From the NCBI GenBank assembly GCA_020744225.1, contig JAGMWG010000011.1:1411356-1475355 (forward strand): a stretch of 64,000 nt of DNA, given 5' to 3'. Shown in pieces: positions 21,489 to 33,507 of the stretch (position 1 is the stretch's first letter; each line of letters opens with the position of its first letter). Under the pieces are notes generated by a model. The model searched no databases. It saw only the letters and a list, made by a program, of their open reading frames with translations, and was not told the origin of the DNA. The position numbers and the translations under genes are program-made. The stretch is from Paraphoma chrysanthemicola (taxonomy: Eukaryota; Ascomycota; Dothideomycetes; Pleosporales; Phaeosphaeriaceae).

Positions 21489-24400
21489 CTAACTCACGTC
21501 GCTGCTGAAGCCCAGCACCTCGACCAGCACATTCGCAAATGTGCTCACGGTCCACAGGATGACGAGCCCCCAGCCAATCGTCTTGTCCATCTTCCACCGT
21601 CTCATCGGTACAGCAACCAGCAACCCCGCCAGCGTGAACAGCAGCGTGGCGCCCGAGATGACCAATGTGGTGCTGACAGCAATGTGATACGGGCTGAAGT
21701 GCACAGGAATGTTTGGGTGTTTCTCGTGGCGGTGCTCGCCTTTTGTGATGGTCATGTAGCACCCACTGAGCCCGATGCCGAGCAGGATGTTTAGCATCGG
21801 ACCGCCGAAGCAGGCTGAAAGCGCCATGATGGGGAAGCCGAGACGCGCCACTGTGATGTCTGCAACCAGGTCACCCAACGAGTTGCCAACCGCGAAAATG
21901 GTCAGGCCGAGGATGGCGTCGCTCATGTTGAGGATCACGCCCAGCGTCCGCAGCACGCCGACTACTTCATTGGCAATAGTACTGATCCAAGCAATAGCGA
22001 CTGCAAATCCGAGAAAGCAGAGCAGCGAGCGCCATTTCGGAGGCCGGTTTGGTGTCGTGGTGATGAGGATAAAAGCAAGCATGCAAAGCGATGCCACGAG
22101 AGAGTAGAGTGTGTGTCGTAGGAGGGCTCGAGGATCATCGGGCGTGAGGTTCGCCCACATGACGAGTACCATGAAAAGCGGCGCAGTAAACATTTGCAGT
22201 ATGACTAGCCACCTGTTCCACTGCTTGGGTTCCGATACTGCTGGCACAGGAATTGCGGGCATCTCCTCTGGCGACTGAGCAACGTTGTCTTCACTGGTGA
22301 TAAAGACCTGTGGCGGATTGCTTGTCGTTGTGCTGAAGGATGCGCCATCCCGTCGATGGCTTGGCGTGAAGGGAGCCTTCAGATTCATTGATGTGCCAGG
22401 GGTGGCCATACTCTCTGGTGGCAGGACGATGCTTCGGCCATGCGAGTCTATGCTGCGGTCAAGGGGCGTATGTGGCAATGATAGACCAAAATCTAGCGAG
22501 AGTTCCGCATGCCCACCATCGTCCTCATCTTTTTGCGGCTCCACGACAGGTAGGGTGATGGTAAGCAGAAGAACTGGAAGCCCCGCGACAATACCCAAGA
22601 GCTTCTCCCATATGTTCTTTTCTCTCCAGTTAGTCAGTGTTGGAAACAATGTACCAAACAGGATGTGGGGTGGCGGGAGAACTCTCGAAGGCCACCATCT
22701 GGGCGTCTTGACAGGTTCGTGCACCGCGAATGGATCCTTGGGAAATATGGACTCCTCGGGCGACGCGCTGGGCGAGCGAGGGTGTATGCTCGGAGGCCTC
22801 GTGGAACTTTGCGCTGACCACGGATACTCGTTGTATGCCGGAAAGGGAATTGGAGGTGAAGCGGAAGGAACTGATAGTGTGAGGTTTGGGGGAGCAGGTC
22901 GTTCGCCGGGCGCAAGCACTGGCGATGAGTTCGGGCTGACTGAAGCGGTACTTGAGCGAGTGGGAGAGAGTCCATGGCTATCGGTACCTGGAGGGGCCAG
23001 TCGGTTTGGCGAGGGTTGTCTTACTTGGGGTGCGGGACTGGCAGCTCGGGAGGAAAGCTGCGATGGCGGCGGGGAAAGAGAGAATGTGGGTGACGGAGGA
23101 GGATGATCCCGGTCCAAAATTTTGCTACGGTCGTCAGGGGTTGCTGGTCCAAAGGTGATATCTGGCACCCCGCGCTGGAACGTGTTGGGATGCAGACGGA
23201 CATTATCAATATCGTTGGTCGATACGGCTCGCGCGCGATTGCCCATGGCTTGCTGGATATCGATGTTGGGTCGCGTCACATGCGGCGAGGCGTCCGATCG
23301 AATCGAGGCGATGTCAAATGGAGGTCGACCAGCTGGATCGGTCTCTGACGAAATGTAGTCCTGCTGCTGCGCGGTTGTGTATGTTGGATCGTCGGAGTAC
23401 CGCCGCAGGCTGAGCGGCATTGACTGGATGTTCCTAGACTTCTGCAATGACGACAGCACTGCTCGGAACTCGAGGGCACCGACCAAACTTGGGCGAATAG
23501 GTGTGTGAGTGTTTCTGCGGTTCCCGATTTGCGGCCTGCTCAATCGCATGTTGTTTGTCATCTCGCCCATCCACCGCTCACGCTCCTCCTCGTTGTCATC
23601 CTCATCTAATGAAGCATCGCCCCCAGCACGCTCGAGGTTCGAGAAGTCTTCATTAGAGATGGCTCGGCCGGGGGTCCGGGAGCCTGACGTCGCCTCTTCG
23701 TCGTGGTACTCGGGCACTTCCTCCTCTTCGCCTCCTGGGGTAACATAATGACTTCGCATCGCAGCCGCCTTGAGACGGCGCGCTTTTCGCTGGTTTATCC
23801 ACCAATGCCATGCTACAACAAATGCAACGTAGAACAAGTAGAATCCGACCATGGTCAACGACTCCCAAAGATGCAGCTTGCCGTCCACAATGAAGCCCAT
23901 GCTGAATGCTGCAGCAACGAGAAAAAAAGTGACATCACGGACGAAACTCTTGCGAGCGACGGCAAAGGGGCGGATCAAGGCCATAGAGCCGGACACGACT
24001 GCGGTAATGAAACATGCCGCCCCAATCAGCTCGCCCACGGCCAAACTTGCGGCATGTGTCCTGAATGCCGCAAATGTCGAGAAGACGTCGGGGCTGCCAT
24101 TGCCGAATGCCAGCAGCGTAACACCCGCTAGACTCTCACTCATGCCCAGCATGCTCGCAATTGTGTTCAGGTTGACGCAGAAGAAGTCGCTCGCTGCAAT
24201 GCCAATGGTGCTGAAGAGCATGCCCAGCCAAAGGGTCATGAGGGCGAAGGCGACGGGCTTCGCCTTGGGCATGCGGCAGTAGTAGAGGGTGAGGTACGAG
24301 ACGACGCCGGCCTCTTCGTCGGGGCAGTTGGCGAGCACGAAGGCGCATTGGTTGTCGGCATGGTGGACGAGGCGGCACTAGAAGGCCTTAGTGGGGGGGT

Positions 24401-24625
24401 TGAATGGTGTTATATAGCTCATAGACATACCTCCTCGTCCTGGATGAGCAGGTCCCTCCTTCCCAATGCGCTCCTGCTGGGGACCGCATCACGCGACCGG
24501 TAATCTTTGGCAGCGGCGAGCAGGGCAATGAGCGCAATGGCGAGGATGGTGAGGGCAAATGGGCGGGCCGAGTACTTCTTGCGCCGCCATCGCTGCACAG
24601 TTTCTAGAATGGTTTTGTCGTCCAT
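21489..24625 (-). CDS. Sodium/calcium exchanger-family cation antiporter
   Basis: Two exons on the minus strand: 24431-24625 and 21489-24377 (intron 24378-24430, GTATGT..TCTAG, phase 0), total 1027 residues starting MDDKTILETVQRW. Exon 1 carries a signal-anchor helix. The first exchanger domain has the alpha-1 motif GNGSPDVFS at about residues 157-165. A 500-residue Ser/Pro-rich cytosolic loop follows. The second exchanger domain has the alpha-2 motif FAVGNSLGDLVADI. This is the NCKX/YDL206W-like type of CaCA superfamily protein, which exchanges Ca2+ or other cations across vacuolar or secretory membranes. The long loop is longer than in animal exchangers and may be regulatory. It is divergent with condensin BRN1. 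An alternative in-frame start lies 57 bp upstream (MHCFAARDG). Confidence 0.85.
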
Positions 24626-25213
24626 TATCGCAACATCTTCATGTGCGCGCGGAGTTATGCCGTCACGAGCCGCGAAGCAGTGCATGCGCCGGCACTTGCA
24701 GGCGGCCAGCGAGCGAACTTGGGTTGTTTTGAGTAATGCTGGTTGTGTTCGCAGTTCAGTGGTGCTTGAGTGGTTCAAGAACCGGTGGCGTCCGGCAACG
24801 ATAGAGTGCGTATGGGCGCGCGGTGGTATTATACGCCAGCACCGCGTTGGCGTCACAGGCACGGAGGGCGGAGCGCGGAACGTTTGACCGCACTCACAGG
24901 CGGACGATGCGATGGAGATGCGTGAAGGGTAACGCGATAAGAATAACGAGAGTTACAGAAGGATTCGTAGTGGATCCCCTAGCACAGCAGCGCGCAGGGA
25001 GTCTTAAGCAATGCCCGTTGCCTGCAACCTTGGAAGTGCTTGGTGTGCAGTGACGAAGCTTGCCGGGTCGTGGTTGCCACTCTTGCATCACCAGCCACGT
25101 GGCTGTGCATCTCCTAGCGCGTAGTCGGTCCCTGGTGCACGCGAAGCCGATGATGGTGTTGACAAACAAAACAGCCGCCCACGACGACGACAACTAACAG
25201 CGACACCACGACA
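24626..25213. promoter_or_regulatory. Divergent promoter region, cation exchanger (-) / BRN1 (+)
   Basis: A 588-bp gap between two divergent start codons. It holds both promoters. I do not recognise a specific factor site. Confidence 0.5.
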
Positions 25214-27750
25214 ATGGCCCGCGCAACAAAGTACAGCATCGCGGCCAGCCCGCAGAAGACGCCGATAAAGTGAGAGACAGCGATTACCAACTATCATGTG
25301 ATCATGTCTAATTGACTTCAGAGTACCCCTCAACGACGACCGCCAGGAAAAGGCCAACCGCCGCCATGCCCTCCACGAAGCCCAGCGCAACTCCCTGCGC
25401 GCATCAGCGACACCTGGACGGCGGCGCATCTCGCTCGCTGCCGGTCCGAACAGCCCGCACACGCCCTCACAGGATCAGGATGGCATGCCCGATGTAGCCG
25501 GCAGCGCTGTGACGCCCATGAAGCGCGTCATGCCGCTGCTGGCCAACTTCGAGGAGTGGATGAAGATGGCAACCGATAATGTACGGCTTAGCAAGTCTCG
25601 CGCGACCATGACTAACATGGGCAGAAAATCAACGCGAACAACTCGTGGAACTTTGCGCTGATTGACTACTTCCACGAGATGTCGCTGCTGAAGGAGGGCG
25701 ATGGTGTCAACTTCCAAAAGGCCAGTTGCACACTCGACGGATGCGTCAAGATCTACACAAGCAGGGTGGACAGCGTGGCAACAGACACTGGAAAACTGCT
25801 CAGTGGCCTGGCCGAGAATGCCAGCAAGAAGCGACGAGGCGACGCAGAAGACGGAGAAGACGGCGAGGATGAGGACGGTGAAGAGGGCGAGGACGGCCAG
25901 AAGAAGCGCAAGAAGCGAGCTGCGAGGTCGGCCGAGGCAACCCTCGCAACATCATTCGCACAGCTACAGAACAAGAAGATGGAGCTCGAGTTCTCCGTGG
26001 ACCCGCTGTTCAAGAAGGCGTCCGCAGACTTCGACGAGGGAGGCGCCAAAGGCCTTCTACTCAACCATCTCGCCATCGACTCCAAAGGCCGCATTGTCTT
26101 TGACAGCAGCGACGATGCGAATGACGCTACTGCGGAAGAGTCGCGCGCAACACCGGCACCCGAAGATGCATCTGATCGCGAGCGCGCAGAATCAGAGGAG
26201 CCACAAGCGACCGATGATGTGGTGATTGATATCTCGGGGCTCGCAGCAAAGTACTTTCCGGATCTTGCGCGTCTTGACGAGCAAGACATCTGCCCCTCGA
26301 TGAAGACATTTGACCTTGGTGATGTGAATGGATCCATGGACTTGCCTTTCTTGAAAGCTCCAGAGGACTGGCGCAACGAGGACAAGAAGGGAGAGGACGA
26401 AGAGGCGGGTAACCAGTCGGGACTGTTCCTCGATGATGAGAATCCCATGGGCTTCGACGATGACGACGACATCAACATGGGTGGCTTCGACCTGCCGCCA
26501 GAGACTGGATTTGGCGAGGGCGGAGAAGTATGGGCTCGGGAAGCGATACGCGACCCTCAAGCCCGCGTACACACAATGGGCCTCGGTGAAGGAGAAGAAG
26601 GCGAAGGTGAAGGTGCAGAGGGCACAGATGGCGCACAATATGGGCTCTCAATGACCCATGGCCGCGATCAGGAGCAGGAAAACATTCTCAGCTACTTCGA
26701 TCAGGCACTCAAGAAAAACTGGGCTGGTCCCGAGCACTGGCGCATCCGACGTGTCAAGGACGTAGGGAAGACTGCTCCAGCCACGAAGCGCAAAGAAAAA
26801 GAGCCATTCGAGATTGACTTTGCCGCACCCATGACACAGGGTACAGCAGACTTGTTATACACACCAGCGACCTCAAATTCGACCATCTCATTACCAAAGG
26901 CACAATGGAAGTCGAAGACTCGCAACCTGTTGCCTGACGACAAGCATTTCAACTCAAGGCAGCTACTGAGACTCTTCTTGAAGCCCAAGGCTCGCATGGG
27001 CTCGAGGAGAGAAGGACGCCGAGCTCAGCCACAGACCGTCAAAGAGCCACTGCACGGCGATGTCGACGAAGCATACTGGGCCAACCGCGAAGGCCAAGAT
27101 GCGCTTGCCGAGGAGGATGGCGCTGTCCAAGGCAACTACGACGCCGACTTCTTCCAAGACGACGGCCTTCCTTTACCAGGTGGAGCAATGGAAGACGATG
27201 ACGACTTTGCAGATGCGCGCGACCACTTCTCACCGCCACCACAGGACGGAGCAGAGACGATGCAGCCTCTAGACGGTACAATACCAAGCTCACAAGAGGA
27301 CGCGTTTGGCGCACAGCTCGTCACGCAAAGTCGAAGGTTCAGGCCAGAATACGTGCAGTATGCGCGAGTAGCAAAGAAAGTCGACGTCAAGCGGCTCAAG
27401 GACGAGCTATGGCGAGGCATCGGCTTCGAAGACGTACGTCATCCCATCCCCTCTCATACTCTACTACCCAACTAACCACTCTCCAGATCACGGCCCCGCC
27501 CACACAGGCCGCGGCGGAAGACCCAGCCACCAAGGCTGTCGATGGCTCCCTCACATTCACTGATGTCGTCAACAATCTGCAAACCGTATACCCTAAGCAA
27601 GCCATGAACGACATCTCGACGAGCTACTGCTTCATCTGTTTGCTTCATCTAGCTAATGAGAAGGGCCTCGTCATCAACAATCAGGAAAATTTTGAGAATT
27701 TGACTATCCGGAAAGATTTTACGGCAGATCTCAGCGTTGGCGGCGAGTAA
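25214..27750 (+). CDS. BRN1: Condensin complex subunit 2 (Brn1/CAP-H/barren kleisin)
   Basis: Four exons, 25214-25269, 25322-25580, 25625-27433 and 27487-27750, with short GT..AG introns and matching phases, total 795 residues. The N-terminal kleisin region includes FEEWMKMATDNKINANNSWN and ALIDYFHEMSLL, the conserved CAP-H block that contacts Smc2. Acidic low-complexity segments (GEDGEDEDGEEGEDGQ) and a middle conserved block (EKEPFEIDFAAP) follow. The C-terminal block is KKVDVKRLKDELW, then TFTDVVNNLQTVYP, ISTSYCFICLLHLANEKGL, which contacts Smc4. The length fits fungal Brn1. The kleisin closes the Smc2-Smc4 ring and recruits HEAT subunits for mitotic chromosome compaction. It is a single-copy essential gene, so this part of the window is core chromosome. 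Confidence 0.92.
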
Positions 27751-28971
27751 TTCTGCTTGCTTTGACTTTATGGGCTGGGATTGGCGTCGCGGGTGGTAGT
27801 TAGGGTGGGATACCAAGTTGGTGTTGGGGATCGGATTGGTTTGCTGGGTTCGTGATGTGTACATGAATGACATTGATGTTTCCCGCTTTGCAAATATGGG
27901 TCTCGAAGAGTGAGATTTCCAGGTGTATAAGCTTGCGTTTGCTGACAGTTTCTCGCCTGTGTATATCGATGTTATCGTCGGGGATGCATGCTCGTCCTTT
28001 ATCAGTGGGATGGAATGTGTCCAGGTTGAACACGGATGATGGTGAAGTACTTTCCTGTTTTTGCGTGACGAACGAGAGATATAATGAACAGAACAATGTA
28101 GCTCCGGGATTTAGTGTTTAGAATTGTGGGCTTTGTTCGCCTGCTGTGATCGTCACTTAAAGGTCATGTGATCTGCTTGCTATGTTGACCTGACTATTTC
28201 GAGTTGAAGATTCTATTGTGTGTATTTATTTTTGACTATAAGAATCTGGTGTGCTCCGCATTCCTGAAATTCATTGTAGACTGTCCTTGCGATGTTAAAG
28301 TCGCCTTAAACTGGCTCATTTGTTATGTGTAGGTGTACTTGATGTCACTGCTTGTTGACCAAGCGTACATTTTGGTGAGAAAAAACAGGTTGGACAACTC
28401 AATTTGAATATATAGTGCGCTCGCGACGTTTGTAGGTACAAAACGGCAGAAGTAAAAGGCTTGTAGGCAGAGATGTTGCAGGTAGGCAGAGATAGCGACC
28501 TTGCGTGGTCACGTAATTCAAAGCCAAGAGGCCTCGAATCAATGCGGTTATCTGAAATCTACGTATACAGACCCTATGGGTGCACCGAATGGGTAAATGG
28601 TGGTTCCGATTACGTTTCCCTTGTTGGACACCTCCCAAGGCTTCTAGAGCCAACGTCCGACGCGCATCAGCCCTACCTTTCGCATTCCGATCTGAAGATA
28701 CGAGATCGAGACATATATCATTGGTTCAGATTCAGCCGCACCGATCGCTCGCTTCTCTTTGCCAGAAAAAGTTCATATGGTCTTTTGCACATGGACAAGT
28801 GTCAGCCGCAGCTGAGAAGTATGTTTCATGTGAATTCAACACATAAATGTTTACCCACGTCTCTACAGCCTTGAAGATACGTGCTTCTCATCACTTCAGT
28901 CAACGTTGATTGTTGATTACACTGTTGCATTTATACTCTATTTAGAAACTCTCACGTTCTTACCACATATC
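27751..28971. other. Intergenic region
   Basis: A 1.2-kb stretch between BRN1 and the gene at 28972. It is AT-richer than its neighbours. Small open frames on both strands have no recognisable content. Confidence 0.45.
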
Positions 28972-29712
28972 ATGGATCCAAACTTATCAGCTCAGGGCCT
29001 TGAAGGCATTACCCCCGCCCAAGCCCAACAACTCCAACACATCCAACGCTTCGCCCCGATCCTCCAACTCCCCATGTTCCCCCTGTACACCGGCGCCGAT
29101 GCCGTCAAGCGCCAAAATCTCGATAACGAACGCCAGCGCCGCATCGCCGAATACGCACAAATGAAAGCCGAGTCCGACGCACGCGTACAACAATCCAAGG
29201 CACAGCTCACCACCGCCGACAAAGTCGGGCTACAAATCCTCGGTGCAGCGACAGGGACCACCCTATTTAATTCTGGTTCCGCAATGGATCGGGCCACAAG
29301 TGGCATGGCGTCGTTCGGCATGATGATGGATGTCATGGACTCGAATCAAAAAGCAGACAACCTACTCATCATCGTGCGCTGGGCTACATCGCCCGAGTCC
29401 ACTTACGCTCCGGTCATCATCGACGTGCTGGAAATCCGCGGCGTCGGGCAAGAAGCTAGCGGCGCGTACTGCCACGTCAGACCGAATCGAGATGTCAAGA
29501 TCAGACTGGGTGCGAAGAAGGAGAAGAAGATTAGGAAGGGCGATCGCTGGAGCAAGACCATCCGCGGCGAGTGTGGTCTTGTGCTGATTGAGAAGGGGAA
29601 GGGCGAGGAGAAGTTGGAAATGGTGCAGAGCATGCAGTTGCCGGTTACGGTGTCGGATATGGTGAATGTGTTGAAGAGGTATAAGAAGGAGTGGGTGGTG
29701 CCAGTCTTGTGA
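28972..29712 (+). CDS. Hypothetical protein, conserved-looking single-exon gene
   Basis: Single exon, 246 residues from the ATG at 28972 (MDPNLSAQGLEGITPAQAQQ). An in-frame ATG at 28906 would add a hydrophobic leader (VAFILYLETLTFLPHI); I prefer the internal start because the following sequence is soluble. Codon use is good throughout. There is a helical charged segment (RQRRIAEYAQMKAESDARVQ), a Gly/Met-rich middle that may be weakly hydrophobic (TSGMASFGMMMDVM), then a probable beta-rich domain with many Lys/Arg (VRPNRDVKIRLGAKKEKKIR). I do not recognise a family. No neighbours suggest a job. Confidence 0.6.
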   Translation: MDPNLSAQGLEGITPAQAQQLQHIQRFAPILQLPMFPLYTGADAVKRQNLDNERQRRIAEYAQMKAESDARVQQSKAQLTTADKVGLQILGAATGTTLFNSGSAMDRATSGMASFGMMMDVMDSNQKADNLLIIVRWATSPESTYAPVIIDVLEIRGVGQEASGAYCHVRPNRDVKIRLGAKKEKKIRKGDRWSKTIRGECGLVLIEKGKGEEKLEMVQSMQLPVTVSDMVNVLKRYKKEWVVPVL

Positions 29713-30351
29713 GTTCTGTGGTTGGGGTTTATGAATTGGGGGTTTGGTCTTAACGTCTAGTGGAGAATGACCATCCGCGGCGTCGCATTAGAAGTCGACG
29801 CGTAAATTTAGCCGGGTGGCTTCATTGAATGTTACATATGTAAAATGTAGGCAATCAAGAGTTTGATCAAGGCTGTAGAATGAATAGGCAGGGTTTGATG
29901 CTATGTCGTGTGGAGGGTCAGACAGTTTGCCTTCTGCAATTAGTTTCGTTTCAAGGACACATATATCCCGCACGCGTTCCTGTGGCCTTAAGCTAATGTA
30001 GAGGATCGTCAGGCATGTTGGATCATGTCGAATGGATCTCGTGAGGAGCGCTATATTGTGTTTGTATGCAGCTGCAATATGGAAAGGTGGCATCCTGGTC
30101 TCCAGGGGCCGAATCGGACGCATTGATTCGCCAGTATCATCCCGACGGCAATTATACCGGAGGACGTTGCATACACCGCCTCATCGAAGGGCGGTGCAGA
30201 ACGCAAATAACGGCATCCCAAAATTTGGAGAATGTTAAAACGATCAGGTTGCTGCTCATGAGGTAGCATTTGAATTCAAAGGCGCAGCGAGTAAGACTTT
30301 ATTACACAAGACGACGTTTCTTGAAGGAGAACTTCGGTCGAACAGCCAAAC
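29713..30351. other. Intergenic region
   Basis: A 639-bp stretch with the 3' flank of the hypothetical gene and the upstream region of the DUF6536 gene. I see no gene or repeat. Confidence 0.45.
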
Positions 30352-32531
30352 ATGTCAGAAGCGTCGCCACCGTTATTGCCCAAAACAACATCTCTTCCCT
30401 CGCACCCGGCTTTCAAACGATGGCCATCAGGAATCCGCCTCTCCCTTCTCGCGACTTCGATCATCTTCGCAATAAACCTTATAGTGCTCATCGTGGCAAC
30501 ATCCAGAAAGGGGATGGGTGGTGTTGGACTACGACAAGTCTTATACGAAGGAGATTGTGATATGGTCAATAAATTAAACACCGGCTATCACGTCATCATT
30601 AGTACAATGAGCACCATCTTGCTGGCATGCTGTAGCTACTGCATGCAACAACTCAACGCACCTACTCGCGATGATGTCGAAAGAGCACATGCGAGGAAGA
30701 GATGGCTAGATATTGGCGTCCTGAGTTCACGAAATCTCCGAGGCATTAGGAAGTGGCGCACGCTTTTGTGGTGTTTGCTCGCTGTTTTCTCCTTACCGCA
30801 ACATCTCTTGTAAGCATTTCACGACGCCACATGAAATTTGGAACATAGGCTGATCAACTTGAGCAGTTACAACTCGGCCATTTTTGCGTCCACAACAAGT
30901 AACAGGTACCTTGCTACTGTAGTGAACAGGACATTTGTTGAAGACCTTGACTTTTCTGCGTACGAAGAAAAGGTTGCTGATAGTCGATATCTGCAAAACC
31001 CCGATCCTGACACAACGTCGTTTATACAGAAAGCATACAACGAAACCATACGCCTTCGCCAACTACTCAGATCCGGTGGAATGGAGAAAATGAGCCAAAT
31101 ATCTTGTAGGAATGCTTACAGGAAGTCCTACTCTACTCGCGGTAGTCTTCTCCTTGTCCAAGATGTCGAAGGCACTCCCGTGCCACAAGACTGGACTCGC
31201 TACGATATAGGGACAACGCCCAACTGGATGTGCAGTCAAGGTCTTAACTGGGGTATGAGTCCATGCGACAGCGTCTCGATGATGGACGCCGTCGAAGATG
31301 ACAGCACAACCTGGAAACCCCTCTTTGCATCCGCGACCGTCAAACATTGTCTGAGCGAAAAATTGCAGGAGCGGTGTAAGCTGCAGTCGAGTTTGCAGAT
31401 CATGCTCATCGTGCTCATATCTGTGGCAGGAATGATAGGGGTAATATTGGTCATGGTACTCAGGGACGACACAAGCCCGCTACTGACGGTCGGAGATGCG
31501 ATTGCCTCTTTCTTGCGCAGGCCAGATCCTTGGACGCAAGATATGTGTATGGCTTCGCAAAGATACTTCCAAATCGTGTCGAGGAAGGGTGAGCCGTGGT
31601 GCTTCCGACCTACGCGACATCGCTCTGCTCGCAAAAGACTGTACGCAGCTACCTCTGGCCGAACATGGCTCGTTTGCACCATCACGTTAGTATATGTCCT
31701 TGACTAGTTAACCCTGACTAACAGGATTTCAGGTACCTTACTGCACTTTCTGCTCTCAGCTACCTACTCTCGATCAGTATTGATTCTCGCGGACGACACT
31801 TCGACTGGGGCGCCATTCTCAAGCTCGGCATAGGAAAAATCAACGACATGGCATTCATCGGGTCATGGCCGGTTCACGGCTTCATGATGCATGTATTGAT
31901 TGCCAATATTGCCCAGCCGGTCTTGTCTTTCATCTACTTCTCCTACAACGGGCTCTTCACGTCCATGGCTGCGGCAATCGAATGGGAGTCGTCTGCCATA
32001 GTCCGCAAGGGTCTTCGTGTCTCGGGCGAACCAGAAGGGAAGCAGCGAGGTTCACATTTCCTTCAGCTACCATACCGGTTCGCGGTGCCGCTGATGGTGC
32101 TTTCTGGTTTGCTCCACTGGCTCGTATCGCAGTCGATTTTTCTCGTAAGCATACACACATATGGGTACGACGAGGAGCTCAGGAAGTGGACACAACTTGC
32201 TTCTACCCCGGACGTGCCTTATACATATACTGCTGTTGGCTACTCACCAATGGCCATCATGTTGGTATTAGCCGTTGGGGTTTTTCTACTCGTGCTTCTT
32301 CTTCTGGCTGGTTCTGTGAAGCTGAGAACAGCGACGCCAATCGTTGGAAGCTGTAGTGCAGCGATTGCTGCGGCTTGTCATGTTCGACCTGAGGAGGATG
32401 GCTCCCTAGCAGCGATTTCGAGGGTGCAATGGGGTGTGACGTGCAGACCAAAAAAGGCTGGTGAAGTGGGGCATTGCTCGTTCTCGAAGAACGACGTCAC
32501 GTCACCGAAGAGAGGTGCACAGTATTTGTGA
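30352..32531 (+). CDS. DUF6536 family multi-pass membrane protein
   Basis: Three exons, 30352-30809, 30849-31685 and 31733-32531 (introns 30810-30848, GTAAGC..CATAG, and 31686-31732, GTTAGT..TTCAG), total 697 residues with phases that close exactly. The N-terminal half has a first helix (LSLLATSIIFAINLIVLIVA) and a conserved stretch (STILLACCSYCMQQLNAPTR, then WLDIGVLSSRNL) typical of the fungal DUF6536 family. An extracytosolic middle has Cys and N-glycosylation sites. Several more helices follow, including LQIMLIVLISVAGMIGVILV and PLMVLSGLLHWLVSQSIFL. The conserved late segment YTAVGYSPMAIM is also typical. The family has no assigned biochemical function. The first intron (39 bp) is near the lower size limit. 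Confidence 0.78.
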
Positions 32532-33507
32532 GCTGTGTTGGACACGACGACTGTTGGCAGATGGTCAGACAATCAGGGTTGCCTCACGCGCTATGCATCA
32601 CACATCTAATAGAAGCCGAGACGGATCTGCGCATTCTGTCCGATACGGCCGGTCTTCGACGATCAGTGTGCGCTTTAGCCATCTTCTAATATTCGCGCGG
32701 TCGATTTCAGAAATGAATATCAGCTAGTGCTGCAGCCCACATCGTATCAAAAGAGCGTTTCTCTGGCGATGGAATTTTTATACCACCGTCCTGCGAGTTT
32801 CTTTGCACTGGAACAAGGATGAACGTATACATGTATGATCCACTCAAACAACCATACTTTATCCCCAAGCCAAAATTATCTGTGAAAAACCTCTTCTTGA
32901 TCAATCTAGTCCGTTGTTCATCCATATGGTAAAGCATATTGCTGATTTCGCATTACGGAGGCTTTCATCGTGACAGGAGGCTCTGTAAGTTATGGATATG
33001 AGCTGGTCAAAGATCTGCCCTAGCACAATGGCAGAATCTACGTCTCCGGCCGAAGCTTGGAGAAAGCAGAGGCGGATATTCGGAATTCAAGACTGAAATT
33101 ATCGAACGCAACAGGGTTGCTACCGTTTCTCAAGGCTGCTTTCTCGGACTTTTTACGATGCACGTGAAGCTCAGGAATTCTTGTCACTGAGCGTTGTTGG
33201 AACCCTGGGAACCTGGAAACTGAGCTGCAACGACATCCGAATCATATTCAGGGGTTCATAATGAGTATTGTGACGCGCCTCGCTCTATTTGATGGATACA
33301 CAGAACTGTGGGCTGGCTGGTCCCCGAACATCACGGCGAAGGAGCAACTCTACATCGGATTCGGCTCAGCGTAGAGTGAGCGATTGTCCGCTGTACAGTA
33401 TTTTCAACCTTAAATCATGAGCGACATGAACAAAAGCCCATCATACATGCTTGTTACATCGTCTCAACAAAACGAGCCATGCTCCCATACTGTACGGATT
33501 TTCAAAC
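32532..33507. other. Intergenic region between convergent genes
   Basis: A 976-bp stretch between two converging 3' ends. No coding frame has supporting features. It is mildly AT-rich. Confidence 0.45.
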